Of a stretch of 64,000 nucleotides of DNA, positions 54,844-63,816 are shown one piece after another (within the stretch, counting starts at the first letter, position 1; each line of letters opens with the position of its first letter). The stretch spans positions 1 through 64,000 of the forward strand of contig PAQH01000010.1 of assembly GCA_002709225.1 (NCBI GenBank). Direction: 5' to 3'. This DNA is from Planctomycetaceae bacterium (GTDB lineage: Bacteria > Planctomycetota > Planctomycetia > Pirellulales > Pirellulaceae). The position numbers and the translations under genes are program-made. Under the pieces are notes generated by a model. That model saw only the letters and a program-made list of their open reading frames with translations. It was not told the DNA's origin and made no database searches.

Positions 54844-55893
54844 TTAGCCATCTACCCGACGACAGTAAGCAACAATCTCGTCGGCATTGGTCAAGTCGCT
54901 TGGGGCGGCGCCCGAGGAAGCCGCTTCCGCCTCATCCTCGGCTGGTTCCGCAGCTTCTTCTGCAGCGATCTCCTCGTCCACTGAGTCTGCAGCTGCTGGG
55001 TCTGCAGTCTCTTCGACCGCGGGCTCAGCAGTGGCGTTCTTCTCGCCGCGGGCAGCGGCCAACATCTGCTCCACAGACATCTGACTAGGATCCAACTTGG
55101 CAGGAGCCGCTTCGGGCGCCGCAGCGGGAGTCGCGTCCGCAGCGGGCGCGACGGGCTCAGCAGCGGCGTTCTTTTCGCCGCGGGCCGCGGCCAGCATCTG
55201 CTCCACAGACATCTGGCTGGGATCCAACTTGGCAGGAGCTGCTGTGGGCGCCGCAGAGGAGGCAGCCGGCACACCCACTGCTTCATCATCAACCGTCCGC
55301 GCAGCTTGCAACAACTGCGCGATGTCCTCCCCCGCGTCACTGGCACCCGCACTCGGCGGGGCAGCCGGCGTGGTCCCGTCCGACTTCTCGCCACGGGCCG
55401 CCGCCAACATGTCCTCGACAGACATCTGGCTGGGGTCCATTTTCGCAGCTCCACCACTTGCCGCGGGGGCTGGTGCCGCTTGTTTGCCAGCAGGCGCCGC
55501 GCCACCCGACTTCTCGCTACGGGCTGCTGCCATCATCTCGGCAACCGACATTTTTCCATCAGCGGCTGGCGCCGCTTTCACAGCAGCCGCCTTCTTAGCA
55601 GGTGCCTTCGCAGCCGCTTTTGTTGCTTTCGGCTTGGCAGTTGCTGGTTTCGCTTTTTCTTCCGGAGCGGGCGGATCAACGACTTTCAAGTAGTCAACGT
55701 CAATGTCGTACCAGCCAATATTGCTGTCGCCCTCAAATTCGACCAGGGCTCGTCCACTCATGTTGACGGTTCGCACCTGACCCGGGCGTCCCCGAAAACG
55801 CTTCAGCTCCAACACGGACTCGTCGACCGCCACATACTTGTCGGTGTATTCACTCTTCAGCTTTTCAATATGCTCAAAAACCATAATCGCCAT
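54844..55893 (-). CDS. unknown protein with repeated DPSQMSVEQMLAAARGEK motifs
   Basis: 349 residues. Residues 4-75 form a compact N-terminal domain (FEHIEKLKSEYTDKYVAVDES, KRFRGRPGQVRTVNMSGRALVEFE, a small beta barrel by appearance). The rest is Ala/Pro/Lys/Glu linker holding short helical motifs: one MSVAEMMAAARSEK, one DPSQMSVEDMLAAARGEK, one DIAQLLQAARTVDD, and two copies of DPSQMSVEQMLAAARGEK. A conserved-looking end follows (LTNADEIVAYCRRVDG). ATG 55893 is used, though ATG 55884 has better spacing from GGGAG. No signal peptide. The motifs look like repeated docking sites on a flexible tether. Family unknown. Confidence 0.7.
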   Translation of the reverse strand: MAIMVFEHIEKLKSEYTDKYVAVDESVLELKRFRGRPGQVRTVNMSGRALVEFEGDSNIGWYDIDVDYLKVVDPPAPEEKAKPATAKPKATKAAAKAPAKKAAAVKAAPAADGKMSVAEMMAAARSEKSGGAAPAGKQAAPAPAASGGAAKMDPSQMSVEDMLAAARGEKSDGTTPAAPPSAGASDAGEDIAQLLQAARTVDDEAVGVPAASSAAPTAAPAKLDPSQMSVEQMLAAARGEKNAAAEPVAPAADATPAAAPEAAPAKLDPSQMSVEQMLAAARGEKNATAEPAVEETADPAAADSVDEEIAAEEAAEPAEDEAEAASSGAAPSDLTNADEIVAYCRRVDG

Positions 55894-55974
55894 AAGCTCC
55901 CAAGTGCGGCCGAACCAGGGCGGGCCGATCCAGACATAGGCCCTGGCAACATGGTATTGTGCTCGTAGAGGACG

Positions 55975-56014
55975 AGTTATTCAAGACGGACTCCAGTTAT
56001 TCAAGACGGACTCC
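55975..56014. repeat. 20-bp tandem duplication
   Basis: agttattcaagacggactcc occurs twice in succession in the gap upstream of the repeat-motif protein gene. Confidence 0.9.
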
Positions 56015-56025
56015 AGCTCGAAGCG

Positions 56026-56256
56026 TCAATGACAACAGGCTGAGGAACTACCGCGCCACGCTGCCGCCCCCGCAGACCTGATAATCAGGGGGCCGCAGGC
56101 CTCCGCGCGTTTCTTTGCCAGCGGCAAATCATCACCACGCAGCAGGACCTGGAGTCCCAGCCCGATGCCAGGTCGCTTTCTGAGCATGGCATAACCGGCA
56201 AACAGGACTTCTTCACCTGGGATTACGACCGGGCCAAGAACCTGGTCGGCAGCCAC
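56026..56256 (-). CDS. possible small hypothetical protein
   Basis: 76 codons from GTG 56256 to a TGA, 19 bp after the nucleotidyltransferase stop. The frame reads like protein (QVLGPVVIPGEEVLFAGYAMLRKR ... LQVLLRGDDLPLAKKRAEACGPLIIR) with codon use like its neighbours, and is open further upstream into the previous gene. The start is weak. It may be a short separate gene, or the remnant or frameshifted end of a longer one. No family recognised. Confidence 0.4.
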   Translation of the reverse strand: MAADQVLGPVVIPGEEVLFAGYAMLRKRPGIGLGLQVLLRGDDLPLAKKRAEACGPLIIRSAGAAAWRGSSSACCH

Positions 56257-56275
56257 CGCCTGTGGCGATCCGACA

Positions 56276-57034
56276 TCATGTCAGCAACTGCTCGGCCAGT
56301 TCCAGATCGGCTGGCTTGTCCACGTCCATGCCTAATTCGGGATAAGGCGATAAAACAATCCGCAAACGTATCCCCAGACGCTCACTGATCGCCTGCTCAA
56401 TCTCCGCCAAACTCATGCCAGAGTGACAGCCAATCAACTCCAGAAACCGCTGTGGGTCCTTACGATTCCTGCGGATCGTCACCAACTTCGGCATGATGGA
56501 AAAAATGTGCTTGAAACGCCGCACGTAGTAAATCGTCGTACCAGTTAGCTCCATACCGGCAACAGGCAGATAGGTGCGCTCTGCCGGCAAGCCCGCATCT
56601 TCAAACGCCGACCGCTGTACATAGTGCAGCACTACGTCGGCTTCGCCGTCGGCAATCGCGGCCAGTGTGGACTCGACAATTTCCGGTGTCAGAAACACCG
56701 CGTCACAGAACGAAACCACATACCCTGGATGATCACCCCTCCCTCCGTACAAGCGATGCTTGACATAGGTAACCGCGTGCAACAAGTTCTGCACCACGTT
56801 GACTCCTGTAAACAGCCGTTTGCGCACGTGCTGCATGGACTCCAGGTCATCGAGACGAGAGGAACCGACGACGACGATTTGATCAACGTGTGAACACTGG
56901 CGAAAAACATGGATCACACGTGACAACATCGCTTCACCATGGATCGGGATCAAAGCCTTTTCTTCGTAACCGGTCGGTTCGTAGAGTGGCCCCTTTTCAC
57001 CGCCCGCCAGGAGAATCACATTGAACGCTGTCAT
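56276..57034 (-). CDS. MobA/GlmU-like nucleotidyltransferase
   Basis: 252 residues. The opening FNVILLAGGEKGPLYEPTGYEEKALIPIHGEAMLSRVI is the NTP-transferase signature with the conserved Lys of the KALIPI segment; VVSFCDAVFLTPEIV holds the metal-binding Asp, and GMDVDKPADLELAEQLL is the usual C-terminal nucleotide/metal site. It activates a phosphorylated small molecule (sugar, inositol, choline or cofactor) as an NDP or NMP ester. Its ATG overlaps the stop of the enolase-family gene (ATGA), so the two act in one pathway; the acceptor is unknown. Confidence 0.85.
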   Translation of the reverse strand: MTAFNVILLAGGEKGPLYEPTGYEEKALIPIHGEAMLSRVIHVFRQCSHVDQIVVVGSSRLDDLESMQHVRKRLFTGVNVVQNLLHAVTYVKHRLYGGRGDHPGYVVSFCDAVFLTPEIVESTLAAIADGEADVVLHYVQRSAFEDAGLPAERTYLPVAGMELTGTTIYYVRRFKHIFSIMPKLVTIRRNRKDPQRFLELIGCHSGMSLAEIEQAISERLGIRLRIVLSPYPELGMDVDKPADLELAEQLLT

Positions 57035-58272
57035 CTTGAAAGGATCCGTTTCTTGTTTTGAGTGATGGCATCCAGCTTCTGGAAATCAAGGTGCAACCCG
57101 GCCCCCGACGCCAGAGGCGCGGCGAAGAACACCTGACCGCGACGAAAACGAGGCGCGTTCCGGACAAAAGAGCGCGCATGCAACAGGCGGTGAGAGTAAC
57201 CCTGAACGTACAGATGCGCACGATTCGCAGCGGCAAAATGGGCGCCTGCTGTTGCCAGAATTGGCGTCTCACCCACCATCGCGCCCAAGGCGAACTGCAA
57301 CTCGTTCCGCACCCCGGTACGGACCATGTGGTCTGCCAACAGCGGCCCCCCACATTTCGAAAGCCGCAAATTGAGAATGTCAAATGCGCCAAATTGAAGA
57401 ATCCGCGCCAGCGTTGTCGTACAAATCAGGCTCTCATCCGCAATCAATGGGATGGAAACGCGTTTCCGCAACCACGCGTAGGCCTCGTAATGACTTTCGT
57501 CCAGGATGGCCTGTCGATTCACTTGCCCAGACTGCGTGGGGGCAGCTTTGCGCCACTGCAGAGGCTCTTCGACAGCCCAGACGCCCCATTTCTGGAACAT
57601 CTCTATCCTACGGATCGCCGTATCGCGCTCCCAGGCTCCATTGGCATCGACGAACACACGTGCCTCAGAGCCCATCTTGCTGCGAAACAGCCGCACCCGC
57701 TGTTCGTCCAATTCATCCCCCACCTTCAATTTAAAGTGCCGTATCCCCAACCGACGGTAAAGCCACATCAATGCTTTCATTTTCCGTATCCCACTCATGC
57801 CAATCGACGCCGAGTAGGTGAGGGGAGCAAGCGACTGGGCTCCACACCACCTTGCCAAGGGCTGGTCGACCTGTTGGGCCCAGAGATCTGCCGCCGCGGT
57901 ATCTAACGCACAGAGCGCACAGGAAGGGAATGGACCGGCATGAGATTCCGCCATGGCCAGACGCTGGGCGAGCTGTTGGGCTCGATCGGGAACGCTCCAG
58001 TCCAAGGCGGCGATTAACCACTCGGCGTCCGCGACGATGCTCTGACAGGTCTCTCCGGTGACGTAGACCCGCGGCACCGCTTCTCCCAGGCCGACGCGCC
58101 CAGATTCGTCGCGTGCCACGCACACGACAGCCCGCAGACCGCGGTGCTGGTGTGCCGCGTGCCCATATTGAAATCGATATGGCACCGCGATCTCGCGCAA
58201 CTCAAACTCACAGAGTGTGGTCACACCTGCACACAGCCTTTCCGGAACAACGCACTCTCCAGAACCAATCAA
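57031..58272 (-). CDS. enolase-superfamily enzyme (mandelate racemase/muconate lactonizing type)
   Basis: 413 residues from a TTG at 58272; a GTG at 58224 (VTTLCEFELREIAVPYR) is an equally reasonable start. The barrel has FKLKVGDE with the KxK base, FVDANGAW, AVEEPLQ and LIADESLI as the three metal-ligand strands (Asp, Glu, Asp), then LRLSKCGGPLLA with a Lys on the opposite face. This is the MLE/dipeptide-epimerase layout: proton abstraction next to a carboxylate. Substrates range from muconate to Ala-Glu dipeptides and succinylbenzoate, and cannot be chosen here. It overlaps the nucleotidyltransferase gene by 4 bp. Confidence 0.88.
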   Translation of the reverse strand: MIGSGECVVPERLCAGVTTLCEFELREIAVPYRFQYGHAAHQHRGLRAVVCVARDESGRVGLGEAVPRVYVTGETCQSIVADAEWLIAALDWSVPDRAQQLAQRLAMAESHAGPFPSCALCALDTAAADLWAQQVDQPLARWCGAQSLAPLTYSASIGMSGIRKMKALMWLYRRLGIRHFKLKVGDELDEQRVRLFRSKMGSEARVFVDANGAWERDTAIRRIEMFQKWGVWAVEEPLQWRKAAPTQSGQVNRQAILDESHYEAYAWLRKRVSIPLIADESLICTTTLARILQFGAFDILNLRLSKCGGPLLADHMVRTGVRNELQFALGAMVGETPILATAGAHFAAANRAHLYVQGYSHRLLHARSFVRNAPRFRRGQVFFAAPLASGAGLHLDFQKLDAITQNKKRILSR

Positions 58273-58389
58273 ACCTACCCACCGCGCCGAACACTTGTTT
58301 TAGCAAGTTTTGCAGACGAATTCCGGTACCCTTGAGAGTACCTCGGAGCAGGAAAACATGCGTCCAACGAGATGCCATCTGACACCTCG

Positions 58390-59157
58390 TCAAATCAGCG
58401 ATTTCACTGCCAGCAATACGGAAATGACCAGCAGGTACCCTCCCAGAAACCGCTTGACAACCGTCACGGGAACCCGGGTCGCCAGGCGACCACTGCCGAA
58501 CGCAGCCACGGTCGATGCCACCGCGATCATTCCACCCGCCTGCCAGTTTGCCGTCTGCGCGATGCCATGCAACACCAGCCCTGGCACCGCGGTCACTCCC
58601 ATAACCAGAATCGAAGTGCCAATGGCCCTCTTGACAGGGATGCGAAAAGCGATCATCAACACCGCCCCAATAAAGAGTCCCCCGCCTCCCCCCATGACGC
58701 CCATGATCAGTCCGATGGCCACTCCCAGCGGGATCACGAACGAGAGCGGCGGCCGCCTCGTCGGGCGGCCGGCCTCCTGCTCCATGCTCCGTGAAAGGGT
58801 AATCCGCATCCCGGCTGCAAACAGAGCCACCAGCATCACCGTCTGCAACCAGGTATCTGGAACCGCTTCGGCCAAATGGTGGCCGGCAAACACACCCGCC
58901 ACCGCAGGCACCCCCAAAGCTGCCGCCAGGCGTTGGTCGATAAGTTGCCTTCGCCAATAGGGAATTACGGAAGTCAATGAATTCACCAGCGTTACCAGAA
59001 ACGTCAATCCAATCACTTCTCGGATCTCACAACCGACCATCAACAAACCTGAGATGAGAATCGACATACCCGATGCGCCGGTCAATCCGGTCAGGCCACC
59101 GGTGGCCAATCCAATCATCACAAGCAGCACTATTTTCGCCGCAGAATCTACTTCCAC
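58390..59157 (-). CDS. TauE/SafE family membrane transporter
   Basis: 255 residues from GTG 59157, with GGAG 8 nt upstream. About eight membrane helices in two halves; each half has the family's Gly-rich loop (GLATGGLTGLTGASGMSILISGL near the start, GVAIGLIMGVMGGGGGLFIGAVLM in the middle). Members export sulfite, sulfoacetate or related organic anions. It lies 117 bp upstream of the enolase-family gene on the same strand and may export or import a pathway compound. Confidence 0.88.
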   Translation of the reverse strand: MEVDSAAKIVLLVMIGLATGGLTGLTGASGMSILISGLLMVGCEIREVIGLTFLVTLVNSLTSVIPYWRRQLIDQRLAAALGVPAVAGVFAGHHLAEAVPDTWLQTVMLVALFAAGMRITLSRSMEQEAGRPTRRPPLSFVIPLGVAIGLIMGVMGGGGGLFIGAVLMIAFRIPVKRAIGTSILVMGVTAVPGLVLHGIAQTANWQAGGMIAVASTVAAFGSGRLATRVPVTVVKRFLGGYLLVISVLLAVKSLI

Positions 59158-59405
59158 TGAGTTGCTCCGGAAAACTCGGCTACCACGACGAGCCGGGAGG
59201 TCGCACGTGGACAGCCTGATTCACGCGCCACCGTACTCGGAAGCACTGCAGCCCACCAGAGCCACTGAGAACAAGTCGAAATCAGCGGGTCGTCGGACGG
59301 GTACAATCCACGCCAAGCTGTGCGCCGGATGGACCGGAAAACAAGATTCAACTTGTCTTACCGATGGGCGGTCTCTACGATGAAACCCGTGGGACTGAGC
59401 CGTTT

Positions 59406-59441
59406 GCCAGACCACCGTGCCAGACCACCGTGCCAGACCAC
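59406..59441. repeat. 13-bp tandem repeat, about three copies
   Basis: gccagaccaccgt occurs at 59406-59418 and 59419-59431, with a third, partial copy to 59441, shortly before the DUF1501 start at 59471. Confidence 0.9.
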
Positions 59442-59470
59442 CGCAGACCTGCGTGCTCACAGGCAGAACC

Positions 59471-60868
59471 ATGCTTTCGATTTTCGATCGCTGCGGAAAA
59501 ATTCCACGTCGTCGCCTGCTCACAGCCGGCGGTCTCGGGCTCGGCAGCCTGTCACTGCCGGCACTTCTGGCGGCCCGCGCCGCCCGCCAGCGTGCACCCC
59601 ATGCCGTGACGGGTAAATCGGTGATTTTCTTGTTCCAGCAAGGTGGTCCCAGCCAGTTTGAGACCTTTGACCCCAAAGTCGCTGCGCCGACCGCCGTGCG
59701 CACCATGACCGGCGTCACCCCCACGCGACTTCCCGGCGTTCATTTCGGCGATAGCCTCTCGCGGCTGTCCGTACTGGCGGATCAGCTCACTGTGGTGCGG
59801 TCCTTTCAAACCAACAATGGTGGACACAATATTCAACCGATCGTCGGCCCCGACTCATTACAGACGAACATCGGCGTCCATTACGCCAGAGTCGCTGGTG
59901 CCACCCACCCCAGGACGGGGATGCCGACCAACACCGTGCTTTATCCCGCTGCGGTCAATGACCAGGTTCCCGGCCCGATGGCGCGTGGCAACCTGGCATC
60001 CACGGGTCCTTATAGTGCCGCCTGGGGCCCATTCATCCCAGGTGGCAACAGTCAATTGCAACGCGACATGAAACTGGCGATCGATCGCAATCGGTTCTTC
60101 ACCGACCGCCGGCAGGTACTGGACCAGCTTGACCAACTCAAACGTACCGTGGATGCCACTGGTCAACTGGCGGCTGCCGACGAGTTGCAACAACAGGCTT
60201 ACGACCTGTTACTGGGCGGCGCTGTTGCCGAGGCGCTCGATTTGTCGCGTGAAGATCCCCGTACCGTCGCCCGTTACGACACCAGCCGGTTTACCCGACC
60301 GGGCGCCTGGAACAAAGTGTCACGGGGGCGGAAAGGCTATTACAACGCCCAGACCAGTACCCTGGGAAAACTCCTGCTGCTGTCACGGCGGCTGTGCGAA
60401 GCGGGTTGTGGATTTGTGACCATCCACGCCGGGTACGCCGGCATCTGGGACATGCACGCCGACCAGAACAATCTCAATATGATCGATGGCATGGATGCGG
60501 TGGGACGTTCTTTCGACCATGCCGTGGCCAGTTTTGTGGAAGATGTCACGTCGCGCGGCCTGACAGACAAGATTCTGCTGGTCGTTTGTGGGGAAATGGG
60601 CCGTACTCCGAAGATCAATGGCAACGGAGGACGCGACCATTGGGGCCGACTGTCACCGCTCCTGCTGTTTGGCGGTGACTTTCCGGGAGGAGAAGTGATC
60701 GGACAGTCCACTCCCAACGGGGGCGAGCCCAGCGCCGACCCGCTGACGCCGAAACATCTGATTTCGACAATTCTGCACACGGTTTTCGATATCGGCCAAT
60801 TGCGTCTGATGCCCGGTGTGCCACCTCAGCTGACTCAACTCAGCGCGCCGCCGCCAATCCACCTTTAA
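59471..60868 (+). CDS. DUF1501 protein, Tat-exported
   Basis: 465 residues from ATG 59471. CGKIPRRRLLTAGGLGLGSLSLPALLAARAA is a twin-arginine signal. DUF1501 belongs to the alkaline phosphatase/sulfatase superfamily; visible hallmarks are VIFLFQQGGPSQFETFDPK, GHNIQPIVGPDS, GYAGIWDMHADQ (the WDxH site), VVCGEMGRTPKINGNGGRDHWGR. The reaction is not known. In planctomycetes these genes usually pair with a DUF1549/DUF1553 cytochrome-like gene, which is absent here. It converges on a second DUF1501 gene 89 bp away. Confidence 0.92.
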   Translation: MLSIFDRCGKIPRRRLLTAGGLGLGSLSLPALLAARAARQRAPHAVTGKSVIFLFQQGGPSQFETFDPKVAAPTAVRTMTGVTPTRLPGVHFGDSLSRLSVLADQLTVVRSFQTNNGGHNIQPIVGPDSLQTNIGVHYARVAGATHPRTGMPTNTVLYPAAVNDQVPGPMARGNLASTGPYSAAWGPFIPGGNSQLQRDMKLAIDRNRFFTDRRQVLDQLDQLKRTVDATGQLAAADELQQQAYDLLLGGAVAEALDLSREDPRTVARYDTSRFTRPGAWNKVSRGRKGYYNAQTSTLGKLLLLSRRLCEAGCGFVTIHAGYAGIWDMHADQNNLNMIDGMDAVGRSFDHAVASFVEDVTSRGLTDKILLVVCGEMGRTPKINGNGGRDHWGRLSPLLLFGGDFPGGEVIGQSTPNGGEPSADPLTPKHLISTILHTVFDIGQLRLMPGVPPQLTQLSAPPPIHL

Positions 60869-60957
60869 GCGATCAGTACGCGCGCAGGGCTGGCATCACG
60901 CCAGACTCGCACGGTCCCCAGCCTGTCGCGGGGGCCGGATATTCCAGCTGACCGATC

Positions 60958-62382
60958 CTAGGGTCGCCCGGTAACCGCTGCGATCGGTGTTCCCAACGCG
61001 ACGGAGTGCGGCCGTGACAGGCTGTCCCGAATCCGGGTTCGCGGATCAATGCCGAGTGCCTGGTAAATCGTCGCCGCCAAGTCCTCCGGCGTCACAGCAT
61101 GGTGCACGGGAAAGGCGGCGGATGTATCCGAGGCACCGTAAATCATCCCGCGTGGCACCGGACCACCCGCCAACAAAACGCTGTAGCAATGAGGCCAATG
61201 GTCACGACCTGCCCGATCCGCACCGGCGTTACTGGTAATCTGGCCCAACCTGGGAGTTCGACCAAACTCACCCATCACAACCAGTAGCGTCTCCTCCAGC
61301 AGGCCGCGTTGCTCGAGGTCCTCCAAGAGCGCAGAAAACGCGCGATCAAAATAGGGCAACAGCGAACGTTTGAGTAACGGAAAGTGCTGTCGATGCGTAT
61401 CCCAGGACTGGTCATAACGTCGCCCGGTGCAGACCGTCACCAACCGTACCCCCGCTTCGATCAAACGGCGACTCAACAACAGGCTCTGGCCAAGATGGGG
61501 AAGACCGCCAAACTTACGCACACCGAGCGAACGATCCAAGCGATCAGGCAAGCCATACCGCTCGCGGATCGCCAATGGTTCTCGAGCCACCTCAAAGGCA
61601 CGCTGAGCCGCTGTCGTCTGCAATAAATCACTCGCCTGCTGGCGAAACTGCCCGATACGAGTTCCGGCGCGTCCATAACTGGCGCTCGTATTGAACTGGC
61701 CCAGCAACGCCCGCCGCCGTTGTAGCCTCGGCAAACTCATGCCAACGGGCAATGCCAATCCGGGGACGCGATAATCCGCGACACTTGGGTCGCCCGCGAC
61801 CAGTGGATCCCAGGCAGAACCGAGGAATCCCGCGCGTTCGCCAGGAATTTCGCTGCCGTTGTTGAACATCACTTCCGGGATATGGACAAACGGAGGCACC
61901 CGACGACGGGTTGCCCGTAAATGTGCCAGTACCGCGCCAAAGGGAGGAAAGTTCTCTGCCGAATCCGCGGTCACCAGCCTCCCCTCGCGCAAAGGCGAAC
62001 GCCCAGACAAAGCGTAATAGGCACCTGCATTATGATCGTTGATGCGATGGTGGACTGAACGGATCCAGGTCACCAGGTGCATCTGACGCGCGGTCAACGG
62101 CAAATGCTCGCAAATCTGCAACGCCGGGTTACTGGTGGCGATGGGCTGAAACTCGCCCCGTATTTCAGCGGGAGCCTGCGGCTTCATGTCCCACAGATCG
62201 ATATGACTCGGACCACCCTCCAAGAAAAACAGGATGCAGTTGCGGGCGTAGGGCTGTCGCTGCGTCGCCGAAGAGCGGGCCAGCAATTGTTCCAGTGACA
62301 AGCCACACCCAGCTGTCATCCCCGCCAATATGGCCCGACGTGAAACATCAACAGCGCTGTTTGCCCCGGCGATCATGTGCAT
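60958..62382 (-). CDS. DUF1501 protein, second copy
   Basis: 474 residues. The N-terminus (VSRRAILAGMTAGCGLSLEQLLA) is a Tat-like signal with SRRAIL. Core motifs are CILFFLEGGPSHIDLWDMKP, HHRINDHNAGAYYALSG, QSWDTHRQHFPLL and VVMGEFGRTPRLGQ...GRDHWP. The sequence differs clearly from the DUF1501 protein on the other strand, so they are distant paralogues rather than a recent copy. The aminomutase-like gene ends 66 bp upstream on the same strand. Function unknown beyond superfamily level. Confidence 0.92.
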   Translation of the reverse strand: MHMIAGANSAVDVSRRAILAGMTAGCGLSLEQLLARSSATQRQPYARNCILFFLEGGPSHIDLWDMKPQAPAEIRGEFQPIATSNPALQICEHLPLTARQMHLVTWIRSVHHRINDHNAGAYYALSGRSPLREGRLVTADSAENFPPFGAVLAHLRATRRRVPPFVHIPEVMFNNGSEIPGERAGFLGSAWDPLVAGDPSVADYRVPGLALPVGMSLPRLQRRRALLGQFNTSASYGRAGTRIGQFRQQASDLLQTTAAQRAFEVAREPLAIRERYGLPDRLDRSLGVRKFGGLPHLGQSLLLSRRLIEAGVRLVTVCTGRRYDQSWDTHRQHFPLLKRSLLPYFDRAFSALLEDLEQRGLLEETLLVVMGEFGRTPRLGQITSNAGADRAGRDHWPHCYSVLLAGGPVPRGMIYGASDTSAAFPVHHAVTPEDLAATIYQALGIDPRTRIRDSLSRPHSVALGTPIAAVTGRP

Positions 62383-62448
62383 ACCGTTCTCTTATTGGTC
62401 GGGCGCTACAACTGGCGTATGACGCCCGGACCCGTACACGCGGGATTA

Positions 62449-63816
62449 TCATCCCAGTTCGTCACGAATCACTTGGACGGTATGCCGAAAAGCCGCCACG
62501 GTCTGTTCCAGATCTTCGTCGGTATGGACCGCGGAAGTGGGCCCCCCGGGCCAGCCAGGCAAGTCGACTCCCTGGCTAAGCATCCCAATCCGAATCATGC
62601 GACTTGCCTCCGAGCCTGCCGCCGCCTTGATCTTCTGGTAACAAAACTCGCCGGCCTCGATCTGAGCGGCCGTCACCGTCTCATGGTCGGGATTCGTAAA
62701 AATGTGAAACCCCGAGAAAGTGCCATAGATGCACCAGTCGAGGCCTTCCTCCTGGACAACGCCACGGAACGCTTCACGCAGCCTGGCCGCATAGGTATTG
62801 GCCCGCTCGCAGGCGTCCGTATCGCGTACCAGCGTCAATGCCGCAATCCCGGCGGCGGCCGACAGCGGGTTCGCATTGTATGTACCCTGGTGCGTAATCT
62901 TCTCGCGACCCGCCGCCGCGGAAGCATCATAATCTAACCAATCGAGAATCTCGCGCCGCCCGGCCACTGCGCCGCCGGGAAGTCCCCCCGCCAGGATCTT
63001 GGCCAGAGTCGTCAAATCGGGTTGCAGATGAAAACGCCCCTGGGCCCCTCCGGGAGAACAACGAAAGCCCGTCACGACTTCGTCAAAGATCAGCAGAACC
63101 TCACGTTCCGCCGTCAACTCACGCAGGGCGTGCAGATACGACTCGGCCAGCGGAATCTGCCCCCAACTGGCACCGGTTGGCTCCAGGATCACCGCCGCGA
63201 TGTCGTCATACTGTTGCAGTATGTCACGCACCGCGTCCAGGTCACCAGGCGGACACAAGACCACGTTGCTGGCCAGGTCATCCAGCACCCCCGGAGTCGC
63301 CGTCCCGTCATGGTGGGAACCGACACCGAAGGCCACATGATCGTGCCAGCCGTGGAAATGGGTCGCAAAACGGAGAATGCGCGGCTTGCCGGTAAATGCC
63401 CGCGCCAGCCGCAGTGCCAGCATCGTCGCTTCCGTTCCGCTGCTGGTAAAGCGGATCCGTTCCGCCGAGGGGAACAACTCCTGCACCAGCGCAGCCCAAC
63501 GGAGTTCTAACTCGTGACTCGATCCATAATGCGTCCCTCGGGCCATCTGCCGCTGGACTGCATCCACCACCTGTGGGTGACCGTGTCCTAGCAACAAGGC
63601 ACCGTGTCCGCCAAAGTAATCCACGTATTCGTTGCCATCGACATCCCATTTGCGGGAACCCTCAGCACGCTCCACGTAAATGGCATGGGGATCCAGATAG
63701 CGTCCATCGTGCGTCAGTCCACTGGGAAAACAGTGGGCTGCCCGCTCGGCAAGCTGTCTGGAGGTCGGCGTTCGCTCTAAGAAATCCGCATAGAGTTGAG
63801 ATTCGGTGCGTAACAC
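62449..63816 (-). CDS. class III aminotransferase, glutamate-1-semialdehyde aminomutase-like
   Basis: 455 residues. PLP-fold landmarks: YVDYFGGHGALLLGHGHP, RFTSSGTEATMLALRLARA (cofactor phosphate loop), HFHGWHDHV, LIFDEVVTGFRCSPGG (Asp to the PLP nitrogen), and TTLAKILAGGLPGGAVAGRREIL with the likely Schiff-base Lys. These match the HemL branch, and GTYNANPLSAAAGIAAL follows it. Real HemL is close in length, but no other haem genes are near and the neighbour is a DUF1501 gene, so a different amino-shift or transamination is possible. The last 184 bp of the window hold no gene that I can see. Confidence 0.88.
   Translation of the reverse strand: MLRTESQLYADFLERTPTSRQLAERAAHCFPSGLTHDGRYLDPHAIYVERAEGSRKWDVDGNEYVDYFGGHGALLLGHGHPQVVDAVQRQMARGTHYGSSHELELRWAALVQELFPSAERIRFTSSGTEATMLALRLARAFTGKPRILRFATHFHGWHDHVAFGVGSHHDGTATPGVLDDLASNVVLCPPGDLDAVRDILQQYDDIAAVILEPTGASWGQIPLAESYLHALRELTAEREVLLIFDEVVTGFRCSPGGAQGRFHLQPDLTTLAKILAGGLPGGAVAGRREILDWLDYDASAAAGREKITHQGTYNANPLSAAAGIAALTLVRDTDACERANTYAARLREAFRGVVQEEGLDWCIYGTFSGFHIFTNPDHETVTAAQIEAGEFCYQKIKAAAGSEASRMIRIGMLSQGVDLPGWPGGPTSAVHTDEDLEQTVAAFRHTVQVIRDELG

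Noticed and set aside
58208-58957. Long Gly/Arg-rich minus-strand frame
   Set aside because: It is a shifted frame over the TauE/SafE gene, whose correct frame shows the membrane helices.
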